Source of the DNA: Theobroma cacao
Lineage: Eukaryota; Streptophyta; Magnoliopsida; Malvales; Malvaceae
DNA: 64,000 nucleotides
Assembly (NCBI RefSeq): GCF_000208745.1
Contig: NC_030852.1
Location: 13,689,969 to 13,753,968, forward strand
Direction of reading: 5' to 3'
Shown here: in pieces, positions 1-8,868 of the stretch
Layout: every line of letters begins with the position of its first letter
Numbering within the stretch: position 1 is the stretch's first letter
Notes under the pieces: generated by a model
The model's database searches: none
Told to the model about the DNA's origin: nothing
What the model saw: only the letters and a program-made list of their open reading frames with translations
Position numbers and translations under genes: made by a program

Positions 1-740
1 TGCAAATTGGACCATCAAGCAACGAAAGACAATGATAAAGAACAATTTGTTAGCTTTTATTATAGGCTTCTTCAAGGTTCTTTTCTTTGATAATTGATAC
101 CCATAATTATACGTTCTACCGGTAGTTAGATTGATTAGTTGAATTTTCAATATTTTCATGATTAGTTATATAATAAATAATAAAAATGGAAAACATAATT
201 GATGCTTTGTTTTCTACTAGCCTTTTACTTTATAATAAGTTTATGGTTAGTCAATCGTTGCTAATTAAATTAATTGACCGTGCAATTGCAATCAATAACC
301 AATGACACTGTATTTTTATACTTGCATCATTTTTCTTACAAGGATATTAAAACAAACGTGAAGTTTTATTCAGAGAGTTTAGAGACGAAAATATGCATGT
401 ATAATATGTAGTTGACATTTCTTTTTTGGTTAGTTTTATAGTAGATTATGTTATTTATCTTTTATTTCTTCCAGCGTTACTATAATTTTAAAATGAAATA
501 ATAGTTAATTAAACATCAATTTACATATAATATTTTTATCTAAAAGTAGAATAATTTTAATTATAATTTTTATAAAAAATATTAAAGTTTTTCGTAATTT
601 AAAATAAATGTTATTTACTGGTTTCTAATTAATTAATGTGTAAAAGTAAGCAAACATGATAAAAGTAACTAGATTTTTAAACTGTAGTTTATAGTAATTT
701 TTTCAGCTTCATCCTGTAATTTTATTGTTCCAAAAACCAA
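1..740. other. AT-rich intergenic DNA
   Basis: No coding potential, RNA gene or element terminus is visible here. The stretch is strongly AT-rich. It lies downstream (minus-strand sense) of the KCBP fragment, where the following MyTH4 exons would be expected. I searched by eye for the next conserved segment of that protein and did not find it. Confidence 0.5.
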
Positions 741-741
741 G

Positions 742-1113
742 CTCTCATGTCTTTGCTAGGAGGCGCGGAGGATGCACATAAATACATCAGCTCCCATGCT
801 TTGATCAAGTTTTGCCTGTTTTAACGTAAAGGAAGGAAGAATAGTGGCATGAAGTAAGCCAATAGAAATACATAAAAAGAGAGGCATATTCTTAAGAAGG
901 ACATGCACACTTATCAGGATTGTACCTTGTTTGCTTTGAAATCTGAGCAAATAATCCATCTCGAAGTTCTGCACCCTTCAAGTTAGCTTATATAGTTTCG
1001 CAACAAGCTCAATCCGTTATTCTAAGCTTAGTGGAGTTACTCGTTCAGATGAATCAACTCCCATATACTTGAAAGTATATATGTGGAACATTTTTGTAGC
1101 TCGGCTCACAAGG
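742..1113 (-). pseudogene. Kinesin-like calmodulin-binding protein (KCBP/ZWICHEL-type) MyTH4 fragment
   Basis: On the minus strand two exons spell part of a MyTH4 domain, the N-terminal tail module of plant KCBP kinesins, which bind microtubules through it. Exon 1 (about 1113-911) reads LVSR..KMF, then YMGVDSSERVTP, then ELRDGLFAQISKQTR and NPDK. A 95-bp intron (GTGTGC donor, TTTACGTTAAAACAG acceptor) splits one codon, and exon 2 (815 to about 742) continues QNLIKAWELMYLCASS and PPSKDM. The split-codon phase is exactly restored across the intron. The copy is dead: there is a TAA where the family has a Glu just before RIELV, a one-base deletion just before the LKGAELRD segment, and neither the upstream nor the downstream exons of this roughly 1,200-residue family are visible. 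The naive ORF on this strand reads the wrong frame. The retained intron shows that it is not a processed copy. Family assignment is from recalled family motifs, not a search. Confidence 0.8.
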
Positions 1114-1423
1114 TTCAAATCTTGGTGGATTGAGAATTTTTCTGAGTACTTTTCTTAACTGTTGGCAGCTTTAATTGATAATCCTTCGGGTGGGATGTGA
1201 ATTTTTCTCGTCTTCTTCTGTGGTGATGGTCTTTGTTGGAGTTATTGCTGTCCTCAATTTATGGCATTGTGCGTGAGTGTCTCGACTAAAATTCTGGTAT
1301 TAATATTGGGTTGCTGATCTGGAATTTGTATAATGCATTCGGACAGGATCGTGTTTATTGGCTTGCTTCTGCTATGAAGACTATAAATGTATATATATGC
1401 ACTTTTCACAAAAGAATAAATAT

Positions 1424-1424
1424 G

Positions 1425-1452
<28 letters not shown>
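1424..1452. repeat. (TTA)n microsatellite
   Basis: About nine uninterrupted TTA units, followed by a short TA run. Confidence 0.9.
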
Positions 1453-1460
<8 letters not shown>

Positions 1461-1611
1461 ATATTTTCATAATTAACATATGACATAGTTATAAACTTTG
1501 GTAAAAGAATATATATCATAAATGAAGAACATATATACATATGTATATTTATATATATTATGTACTTTCATAAAAGAATAAATCATATGTGTGTGTGTGC
1601 ACATTAAGTAA

Positions 1612-1633
1612 TACTATATATATATATATATAT
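1612..1633. repeat. (TA)n microsatellite
   Basis: About ten TA units that directly abut the tandem duplication starting at 1634. Confidence 0.85.
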
Positions 1634-1882
1634 AGGTTTGAAGGCTAAAAAATCTAGAAAGGGTAAGAAAACTAAAATTTTCTGTTACAGACTCTATTCC
1701 TAATGCCTAAAGGACTGAAAAGATAATGTTAAGACACTTATTTACATCTTATTAAGCTAGGTTTGGAAGCAAAAAAATCTAAAAAAGGTAAGAAAACTAA
1801 CATTTGTTGTTACTGACTCTATTACTAATGCTTAAGGACTTAAAAGAAAATGTTAAGACACTTATTTGCATCTTATTAAGCT
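1634..1882. repeat. Two-copy tandem duplication, about 125-bp unit
   Basis: Units 1634-1758 and 1759-1882 are close copies. Both begin AGGTTTG, contain TAAGAAAACTAA and GTTAAGACACTTATTT, and end ATCTTATTAAGCT. The pair lies 3' (minus sense) of the RNase H of copia remnant A, so it may belong to that element's 3' LTR. No second LTR is present to prove this. Confidence 0.8.
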
Positions 1883-3115
1883 GTTAGAAAATCAAAGCAT
1901 CCCATGACAACAAAGCTGATATATCTCTAACTCTATTCTAGCATCTTTTGTTTTACTTCTGTAAGCTACATACTCTATCTGATTATAAATCATTTTTAAG
2001 ACTCCTCTTTAAGGTGAGCATGTATATCCAAAATGATCATCTTGCTAAGAAGAAAGTTGAATTTTTTTGGTAGCGAGGCTTTAGTAAAAAAGTCTGCTAG
2101 TTGTGAATTGGTAGATTCATACTTTGGGTTCATTATTCCAGCAAGCACTTTTTCTTTGATGAAGTGATAGTCTATCTCAATGTGCTTGGTTCTTTCATGA
2201 AAGATAAGATTTTTGCATATATGTATTTTTGATTGATTGTCACAATAGAAGTCTATAGTTGTTGTGTGCTTGATTCCAAGATCTTGTAGCAAGAAAATTA
2301 ACAACATTGATTCACAACAAGCTGAAGCCATTGCTCTATACTCAACCTCAGTAGAGCTTCTAGCTATGACACTTTGTTTCTTAGACTTTCAGCTGATTAG
2401 AGAATTGTCAAGAAACATAGCATATCCAATGACAGACCTCCTGGTATTATGACACCTTGCCTAATCACTATTAGCATAAACTTTCAACTATAATGAAAAA
2501 TTTGCAAGAAATAAAATTCCATATCCTGATGTAGCTTTAAGGTTTTTTAATCCGATATGCAGCTTGTAGATGAGTATCTCCTAGTTTGTCCATGAACTGT
2601 GATAAAGTTTGCACTATAAAAGTGATATCAAGCCTAGTAAAAATTAGATAAATTAGTTTGCCAACTAATTGCCTATATTTACTAGGATTTGATATTTGCT
2701 CTGTATCATTAGCCTTTGTCAGCTTGCAACTATAATCAATTAGGGTTGTAACAGGCTTACACCCTAGCATTCCATGTTCATTCAATGAGTTTAGAACATA
2801 TTTCTGACACCAAAGAATTCCTTTATTCAATCATGCTATTTCCAAGCCTAGGAAATACTTTGGTGTTCCTTGGTTTTTAAGTTTAAAGTTTTTCTCCAAG
2901 TAAGTTTTTACATCCACTGCAAGTTCTAGACTAGAGCTAGCTATCACTATGTCATCCACATAGAGTAACAAGCTAATGAAACCATCATTAGAACTCTTGG
3001 TAAATAGGGAGTAGTCAGCCTTAGATTGAACAAAACCATAATTCATTAAACATTTAGTGAATTTTGTATTCCATTGCCTTAAGTACTAGGTTACAAATCT
3101 TTCAGTCAATCTAAT
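1883..3115 (-). mobile_element. Copia remnant A (5'-truncated Ty1/copia)
   Basis: A minus-strand Ty1/copia fragment that starts inside reverse transcriptase and runs through RNase H to a purine-rich tract (AAAGAGGAG near 2000) typical of the site just before a 3' LTR. Gag, protease and integrase are absent, and the element is cut near 3115. The exact 3' LTR end is not determined; the 125-bp duplication at 1634-1882 may be part of it. Confidence 0.8.
1996..3110 (-). pseudogene. Copia RT and RNase H (degenerate)
   Basis: The reading order on the minus strand is as follows. The RT palm (3110-2831) has the catalytic motif LLYVDDIVIA and then KYFLGLEIA. After an in-frame stop comes the RT connection (2830-2537) with GKLIYL..TRLDITF. 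Next is a degenerate segment containing TRRSVIGYAMFL and SLISWKSKKQ. RNase H follows (2331-1996) with FYCDNQSKIHI, ERTKHIEIDYHFIKE and SQLADFFTKAL-like motifs. The YVDD aspartates are intact, but the frame carries at least one stop and a frame break, so no working enzyme can be made. The plus-strand ORF at 2264-2452 is a shadow of this coding region. Confidence 0.85.
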
Positions 3116-4312
3116 TGTTAATTTCCTCATCAACATGTTTATCGATTAGTAAGTATAACAAATATGATAAGTTTAAATAAATAATATATTTTAATTAAAA
3201 TTTAATTTTAAAATATATTAAATTATGAAAATTTTAAATTTGACTTAAATAAATGGTTGAGGCTCTTGAGCCAGAGCCGGAGGTTTTAAGATGCTAGTAA
3301 GCCAAGCTTGGCTCAGCCCGACACATATATGCTCTAAGTGAAATGAGATGACAAACGAACCAAACATATTTAGAAGATTTGAGCCCCATCCATGTAGCTT
3401 CCTTGCAACTGCAATACGAACCCATTATGCTGATTTAGAAAATGCTTCTAGCAAAATAAATTTAATGAAAGTCACGTAAAGGGTTTTACTTGATTCACAA
3501 ACAAATTTGAGGAAAAGAAAAATTCCAAGGAAAAATAAGGTTGGTAGAAGGATACCTTAAATTCTTAAAAAAAAATCGAAGGAAAATAGCAGTGAAATTA
3601 GTTTTCTTTAAAGAAAAATATTTCTAATACTCTGTTTCTTTTTCCTTTTCTTTATGGCAGAAACATACCCTGCGTAATGATGCTCTTGTTCCCTTCGCTC
3701 TGTCCGCGTCCAGAAACATAAGTAAAAGCAGAAGTTGAGGCAGGGGGTTTCTTTACCGTCAAACCTTCGATATGAAGTTAATATTAGTTTATTTAGAGCT
3801 TGTTTGGTTTAATGTTTTTTTTAACTTAAAACCTGTTATGAAATTCTTAAAAAATAATAATTTTTAAAATTAAGTTACAGTTATTTAATAAGTTGTTTGG
3901 TAAAATAAATTATATAAATTTTAATTTTAATTAAAATTATCATAAAAGGTATTCATGTTATCTTCAATTACCTAATAAATCAAAGTGGAATAAATCTGCT
4001 TCAAGTTTATATATGATTTCAAATGTTAAAATTAAAAAAATTCATAAAAAAAGAAACAACTTTCAAACTTGTATAATAATAATAGTGTTAGATTTTTTGA
4101 TGAAATAGAGAGAAAACTTTTAAATAATATCTGAATGCAACTTTGAATTTTAAATATATTTTTTTAATATTTGTAAGAACAAAAAAATCTTAAATTTTAC
4201 TATTCTAGATCTTCTGATTTTTTTTGTAGTATTATGAGAATTGTTATTGTGACTAATTGATATGATTTTAGATGGTAAAACTCGAAACAATTAATAATTC
4301 TCAATTTTAGTT
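3116..4312. other. AT-rich intergenic or intronic DNA
   Basis: No gene recognised. Because the ankyrin exon just upstream (minus sense) ends in a splice donor, this stretch may be decayed intron, but I see no following ankyrin or PGG-domain exon in it. Confidence 0.4.
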
Positions 4313-4339
4313 ATCATATATGAAGTTTATGACTCTTAC

Positions 4340-4850
4340 CAAATTGTTTGGCCCAAATGCAACAAGAGAGTAATGCGGATCCATGAATTCCATTTTGTGA
4401 AAGTAGGAATTCAATCGGAGTCATAAAGTATAGATAGCGAGTTGTATCCTTGTGGCCTCCTATACATGCTATAAAAACTGGGGTTCTACCTTCCGAATTT
4501 ACAATAGTAACTAACTTTTTGTTGCTTTTAAACAAGCATTTTGCAATCTCAGTATTTCCATGCAAAGCTGCAAGGCTCATGGCACTATTACCGTATTTAT
4601 TTTTTACTTCAAGGTCTTTCTCTGACGCAAAGTTTACCAATAACTGAACAATCTTTGACTGACCAGCATTAGTTGCCGCATGAAGAGCAGTTCCACTAGT
4701 TAAAGGCTGAGTCGTTAATGGAAAGGCGTAGTTGTTAAGGAACTTGTTCACAGAAGCCAAGTCACCACTATAAATATTCTTCATCAAGGTCAAAAGAAGA
4801 CTGCGTGAAGGATTCTCAATCCCTGCATTATATTGTTTATTGTCTTTCAA
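4340..4850 (-). pseudogene. Ankyrin-repeat exon (ANK/PGG-family-like), partial gene
   Basis: The minus-strand open frame contains three ankyrin-type units: GTALHAATNAGQSKIVQLLV, then GNSAMSLAALHGNTEIAKCL, then GRTPVFIACIGGHKDTTRYL. These are followed by TPIEFLLSQNGIHGSALL and IWAKQF, a stretch found in plant ankyrin proteins that often end in a membrane-spanning PGG domain. The exon very likely stops at 4340, where TTTG is followed by the consensus donor GTAAGAG; the frame beyond it to 4314 is probably intron. A possible acceptor (TAATGCAG, ending near 4827) lies inside the N-terminal region, so the visible Met at 4850 may not be the true start. No downstream exon or PGG segment is found before copia remnant A, so I treat this as a truncated gene. 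The alternative is the first exon of a gene with a long intron. The plus-strand ORF inside it is a shadow. Confidence 0.7.
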
Positions 4851-5335
4851 GTTTAAGAAGAAGATAAATAATCAAAGGTTTTTAAAAGCATGTAATAAAG
4901 TATTCTTTCTATTGTCCCCCTTGTATTTATCTAAAAAAATTTCAAGCATGTGTCTCTACGGAAGGGATATATAACTATTAAGCAAATTTAAAAATATTGA
5001 ACATATATAGTATCACGTACAAGGAAGAATGGTGATTTTCATAACTGTTAACCCATATGAGCATAAACATAAAACTAAAACTATTATGACAAAAAAGTGT
5101 TTTCAAAATAAAATTATTATTCTCTGCGTACACTTATTGATGGTGAAGTTTTAAAACTTCAAACGTGAATTTGCATTTAACTCTTAATATGTTAACTAAC
5201 CGATTACTTTTTTATAATTAAGCGGACATATGCACTTATATAATTCATTTGTAGATTTTAAAAACTTGTTCTGAAAGGACCACTTAATTGTTTTCTAGTT
5301 CTTAGTTTTCAAAATTATCAAGTGTTTGTAACCTA
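4851..5335. other. AT-rich intergenic DNA
   Basis: No coding signal or element end recognised. It lies between the ankyrin exon and the 5' edge of copia B. If B once had a 5' LTR it should be here, but no copy of its 3' LTR sequence is visible. Confidence 0.45.
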
Positions 5336-5344
5336 AAGATAGCT

Positions 5345-6198
5345 ATTGCTGGCTTTAATGCTTCAACCCCACCTATCTTTAATGGTGTTAATTATCAATT
5401 CTGGGCAGTGAAGGTGAGGTCGTACTTGAAGGCCTTTGACCGTTAGGACATTGTTGAGACGAGGAAGATTTTAGTGCAAAGGCATGCCTAGCCAACGTTG
5501 GCTCAGTTCAAACAATATGTTTAAAAAGTAGAAAAACTTTACAAAGCTCTCAAATGCTTACAGTCAGTTGTGTTTGAGGCTATATTTGCAAAGATTATGA
5601 ACTATGAAGATCCTAAACAGGTTTGGGATAGTCTAAAGGAAGAATATTAGGGGAGTGATGGCACCAAGGTGATGCAGGTATTGAATCTTTTTAGACAATT
5701 TGAATTGTTGAGAATGAAAAAAGAGGAGAATATTCAAGAGAATATTGATAAATTGTTAAGACTTGTGACTCAACTTAGAATGTTGGGGGGAAAAGTAATT
5801 GAGAAAGGGTAGTGAATAGAATTCTAGTCAATACTCCAAAGAGGTTTAAAGCCAAAATATCCTTTGGAAGATTCAAAAAATCTAACTAAGATCTCTACAA
5901 ATGAGTTGATTAGTGTTTTAATTGCTCAAGAGGAAAGAAGGACTCTCAAAGTTGGAGATTCAATTGAAAATGCTTTGGTTGTTTAAACTAAAGGCTTAAG
6001 GGTCAAAGGTAAGGGTTTAAAGAAGCTCAGCAACAAAGGTACAGAAGCAGGTGATGGCAAGCAAGGAAAATGAAGGATAAATATCCTCCATGTACTCATT
6101 GCAAGAAGACTCATCACATTTTTAAGTACTTTTGGTACAGGGCTCATGTTAAGTGTAGAGCTTGCGATCAGCTTGGACATGTGGAAAATGTCCGTTAA
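5345..6198 (+). pseudogene. Copia B gag (degenerate)
   Basis: Reads FNGVNYQFWAVKVRSYLKAF near the start (the UBN2-type gag beginning of copia elements) and then several in-frame stops. At the end are two zinc-knuckle-like blocks, [14 protein letters not shown] and [14 protein letters not shown]. In each block the final Cys of the CX2CX4HX4C pattern has been lost (to Phe and Arg). The product would have been the nucleocapsid and particle protein. The N-terminal part is very close in plan to the gag of nested copia C. The minus-strand ORF at 5983-6180 is a shadow. Confidence 0.75.
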
Positions 6199-7321
6199 GC
6201 CAAGGAAAAAGGTGAAGAGAACAAGGCTGCAGTGGCTGAAAAGACTAAAAATGATGAAGAAATGTTGTTTATGGCTAAGGTAAGGGGTGATTTAGATAAA
6301 GAAACTGTGTGGTTGTTGGATAGTGGTTGTTTTAACCATTTTACAGCTAATGACGAGTTGTTTATAGATCTTAATAGAAGCTACATAGCTCGAATCAAGA
6401 TTGGAAATGGAGTCTATCTAAAGGTTCTAGCCAAAGGAACTGTGTCTATCAACGCTATATTAGGTATTAAACATATTTCTAATGCGTTTTTAGTACTTGA
6501 AGCTGATCAAAATTTACTTAGCGTTGGTCAACTAGCTAAGAAAAATTATGTATTATTTTTCAAGGGTGAATTATGCACTATATTCGATCTTGCTGGAGTT
6601 GAGATTTTGACTGTTGAAATGAAGAATAGGTGCTACCTTTTGAATTTAATGAATGTTGAGCATAAAGCTTTTATTTGTGAAGAAGATATGACTGAAGTAT
6701 GGCATAGAAGGCTTGGCCATATTAATTTCAAATCATTGAATAAAATGTTTACTGATGAACTAGTTGAAGGCTTAACAAAAATCAACAGAACTAAAAAAAT
6801 GTGTCCATTATGCCAGTTTAGAAAGCAAAACAGGAAGTCTTTTCCAAAGCATAGGAGCTGGAGTGCTAAGCAGAAGCTTGGATTGGTGCATATTGATCTA
6901 CGTGGACCTATGAGAACCCCTTCACCGAATCTCAGTAAGTATTATATTGTCTTTATTGATGATTTGACCAGGTTTAGCTAGGTATATTTTCTGAAACAGA
7001 AGTCTAAAGCATTAGGTTGGTTCTTGAAGTTCAAATTTCTTGTTGAAAACTTTTCTGAAAGGAAGATTAAGACCTTAAGAACTGATAATGGTTCTGGATA
7101 TACTGCATGTGAATTTGAAAAGTTGTTACCTAAAGAAAGAATTAAGCATCAACTTATTATACCTTATAATGCTCATCAAAATGGAGTATCGGAGAGAAAG
7201 AATAGGACCTTGGTGGAGATGGCAAGGTGCTTACGTATTTAGTCTGGTATGGCTAAGATTTTTTAGGTAGAGGCTGTTAACACAGTAACTCATATCCTGA
7301 ATATGGTTTATACAAAGGCTT
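6199..7321 (+). pseudogene. Copia B protease and integrase N-terminal half
   Basis: From about residue 20 of the 6232 frame comes the aspartic protease: VWLLDSGCFNHFT holds the DSG active site. Next is the GAG-pre-integrase HHCC zinc site (HRRLGHINFKSLNKM, then CPLCQFRKQ), and then the integrase core with HIDLRGPM (first Asp). A TAG replaces Trp after FIDDLTRFS. The core continues at 7024 with LRTDNGS (second Asp) and NGVSERKNRT (catalytic Glu). Further stops follow at 7240 and 7264. Integration of copia C at 7321 cuts the gene; the coding continues at 12485. All three catalytic acidic residues survive, yet stops prevent expression. Confidence 0.85.
7317..7321. repeat. Target-site duplication GGCTT, left copy
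   Basis: GGCTT immediately before the 5' LTR of copia C; the identical right copy is at 12480-12484. The 5-bp length is normal for Ty1/copia. Confidence 0.9.
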
Positions 7322-7863
7322 TGTTGGAAGATGATCACATTTCTGAAAGTTTAAGGAACAAACTTGGCGGGAAGAGTCAGAGGCTGAAGAATGAAGAAGA
7401 AGAAGAGGGATGAGTAGTATGGTATCGTTTTCTCACTTTAGCAGCCAATACGCCAAGCTTTGTGTCGTTTCATTTATGTTTATTTTCTGTTTGTGTGATA
7501 CGACTTTAGCATATGTCGTTTTTGGTTTATTATGTTAAACACAGTTTGAGAATGTCGTTTTTGATGTCTGCTGGTTGTTATGCCAGCTATTTTCTTTCCT
7601 ACCTATAGCCGTTGCTTGGCACTGAAACCAAGACATGGATTTCAGTGCACAGCCAATCGATTTCATTTCTCTTTCTTCGAGACTCTCTACGGTTACTAAT
7701 TTGTTGGTTTTTTCTTATTAAATTGCTCAATATAAAAAGAAAAAGAAATATAGATGATGTGTGTGAGACTCTGTTTTGGCTCACCCATTTTGTTTTCCAA
7801 ATTTTTACTTTGTTCTTCCTATTTTCTTGCTCATTCACTAGAAATCCTCTAGAAACTTCAACA
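7322..7863 (+). repeat. Copia C 5' LTR (542 bp)
   Basis: Begins TGTTGG and ends CAACA. It carries three GTCGTTT motifs upstream and an AT-rich TATAAAA-like segment near 7731, the likely TATA region. ORFs read from either strand inside it (7599-7872) are not genes; they recur in the 3' LTR only because the LTRs are copies. Confidence 0.93.
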
Positions 7864-7876
7864 TGGTATTAAAGTT
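7864..7876 (+). other. Copia C primer-binding site
   Basis: TGGTATTAAAG directly follows the 5' LTR. It is a decayed version of TGGTATCAGAGC, the complement of the initiator-Met tRNA 3' end used by most plant copia elements. Confidence 0.75.
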
Positions 7877-7962
7877 GTATTCGTGATCTTAAGGGATTGT
7901 GAGGTTATCTTCTTCCTCTATTAGCTGAAGTAATCAGTAGTTCTTCTCTGCAAGGTTCAATA

Positions 7963-8868
7963 ATGACTTCATCAAGATTTAATGCTGCTTCTTTACCAAT
8001 GTTCAATGGTGAGAACTATGCAATCTGGTCAGTGAAGATGAAGGCTTACCTCAAGGCATTGAGTATCTAGGAAGTTGTGGAAACTGGAGAGGAGCCGACT
8101 CAAAGGCATGCCAATCCCATATTAGCTCAGATTCGATAGTTTGAAGAAGACAAAGCTAGGAGGTATAAAGCTTTATCATTTTTACATTCAGCTGTGTCTG
8201 ATGAAATTTTCACTAGGATTATGCATTTAGACAATCCTAAGGATGTTTGGGAACACTTAAGAGATGAATTTTTTGGCAGTGATAGGACTAGGCAGATCCA
8301 AACATTGAATCTATTTAGATAGTTTGAAATGCTGACAATGGAAGAGGATGAATCAATTAGGGAGTTCTTTGGTAAAATGATGGCATTGGTGAATCAGCTG
8401 AGATTATTAGGCAAAGTGATAACTGAGGACAGGTTAGTTCAAAAGATGATTGTTAGTCTACTAGAGAAATATGAATCCAAAGTGTCCTCATTAGAGGATT
8501 CTAAGGATATGGAGAAGATTACTCTGAAAGAGTTTGTGAATGCCTTAGAAGCTCTTGAACAAAGAAGAGCATTCATGCAGAAAAATGCTATCAATAGTGC
8601 CTTGATTGCCAAAACAAAAAATCTAAAGATTGGAGGTAATTGCTCGAAGAAGAATGAAGCTAAAAAAAAGGAAAAAGGGAAGAAAACAGTGGAAGAAAAG
8701 ACTGAAAAACAGAAGATTGTGGAAAAAAAGACTGAAAAATAAAAGACTAAGTATCCACCATGTTCTCATTGTAAGAAGACCACTCATTCACCTAAGTATT
8801 GCTGGTATAGGCCTAATGTAAAATGTAGGTCCTGTAATCAGCTTGGCCATGTGGAAAGAGTGTAAAAA
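7963..8868 (+). pseudogene. Copia C gag with two CCHC zinc knuckles (stops)
   Basis: Starts at ATG 7963 (MTSSRFNAASLPMFNGENY). A UBN2-type gag body follows, then a Lys/Glu-rich region with a short repeated EKKTEKQK-like segment, then two zinc knuckles in tandem. The first, [14 protein letters not shown], fits CX2CX4HX4C exactly. The second, [13 protein letters not shown], loses its last Cys to a 2-bp deletion that also shifts the frame into pol. In-frame stops lie at 8068 (TAG for Trp), 8137 and 8320 (TAG for Gln), and 8740 (TAA, probably for Gln). The product would be the RNA-binding particle protein. Apart from these lesions the frame is continuous. Confidence 0.85.

Larger units (their letters stand above)
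1114..1633. other. AT-rich intergenic DNA with microsatellites
   Basis: No gene is recognised. The stretch includes a TTA run and a TA run, listed separately. It lies between the KCBP fragment and the terminal repeats of copia remnant A. Confidence 0.45.

Noticed and set aside
3240..3330. GC-richer patch (AGCCAGAGCCGGAGG) as a gene remnant
   Set aside because: No frame or splice pattern; too short to interpret.
5230..5340. Search for a 5' LTR and primer-binding site of copia B
   Set aside because: No TGGTATCAGAGC-like site and no match to the 3' LTR; the element is called 5'-truncated.
7599..7872. ORFs on both strands of the copia C LTR, repeated at 12224-12538
   Set aside because: They recur because the LTRs are copies and have no domain; they end at LTR borders. 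The 12484 frame is integrase of copia B, not an LTR gene.
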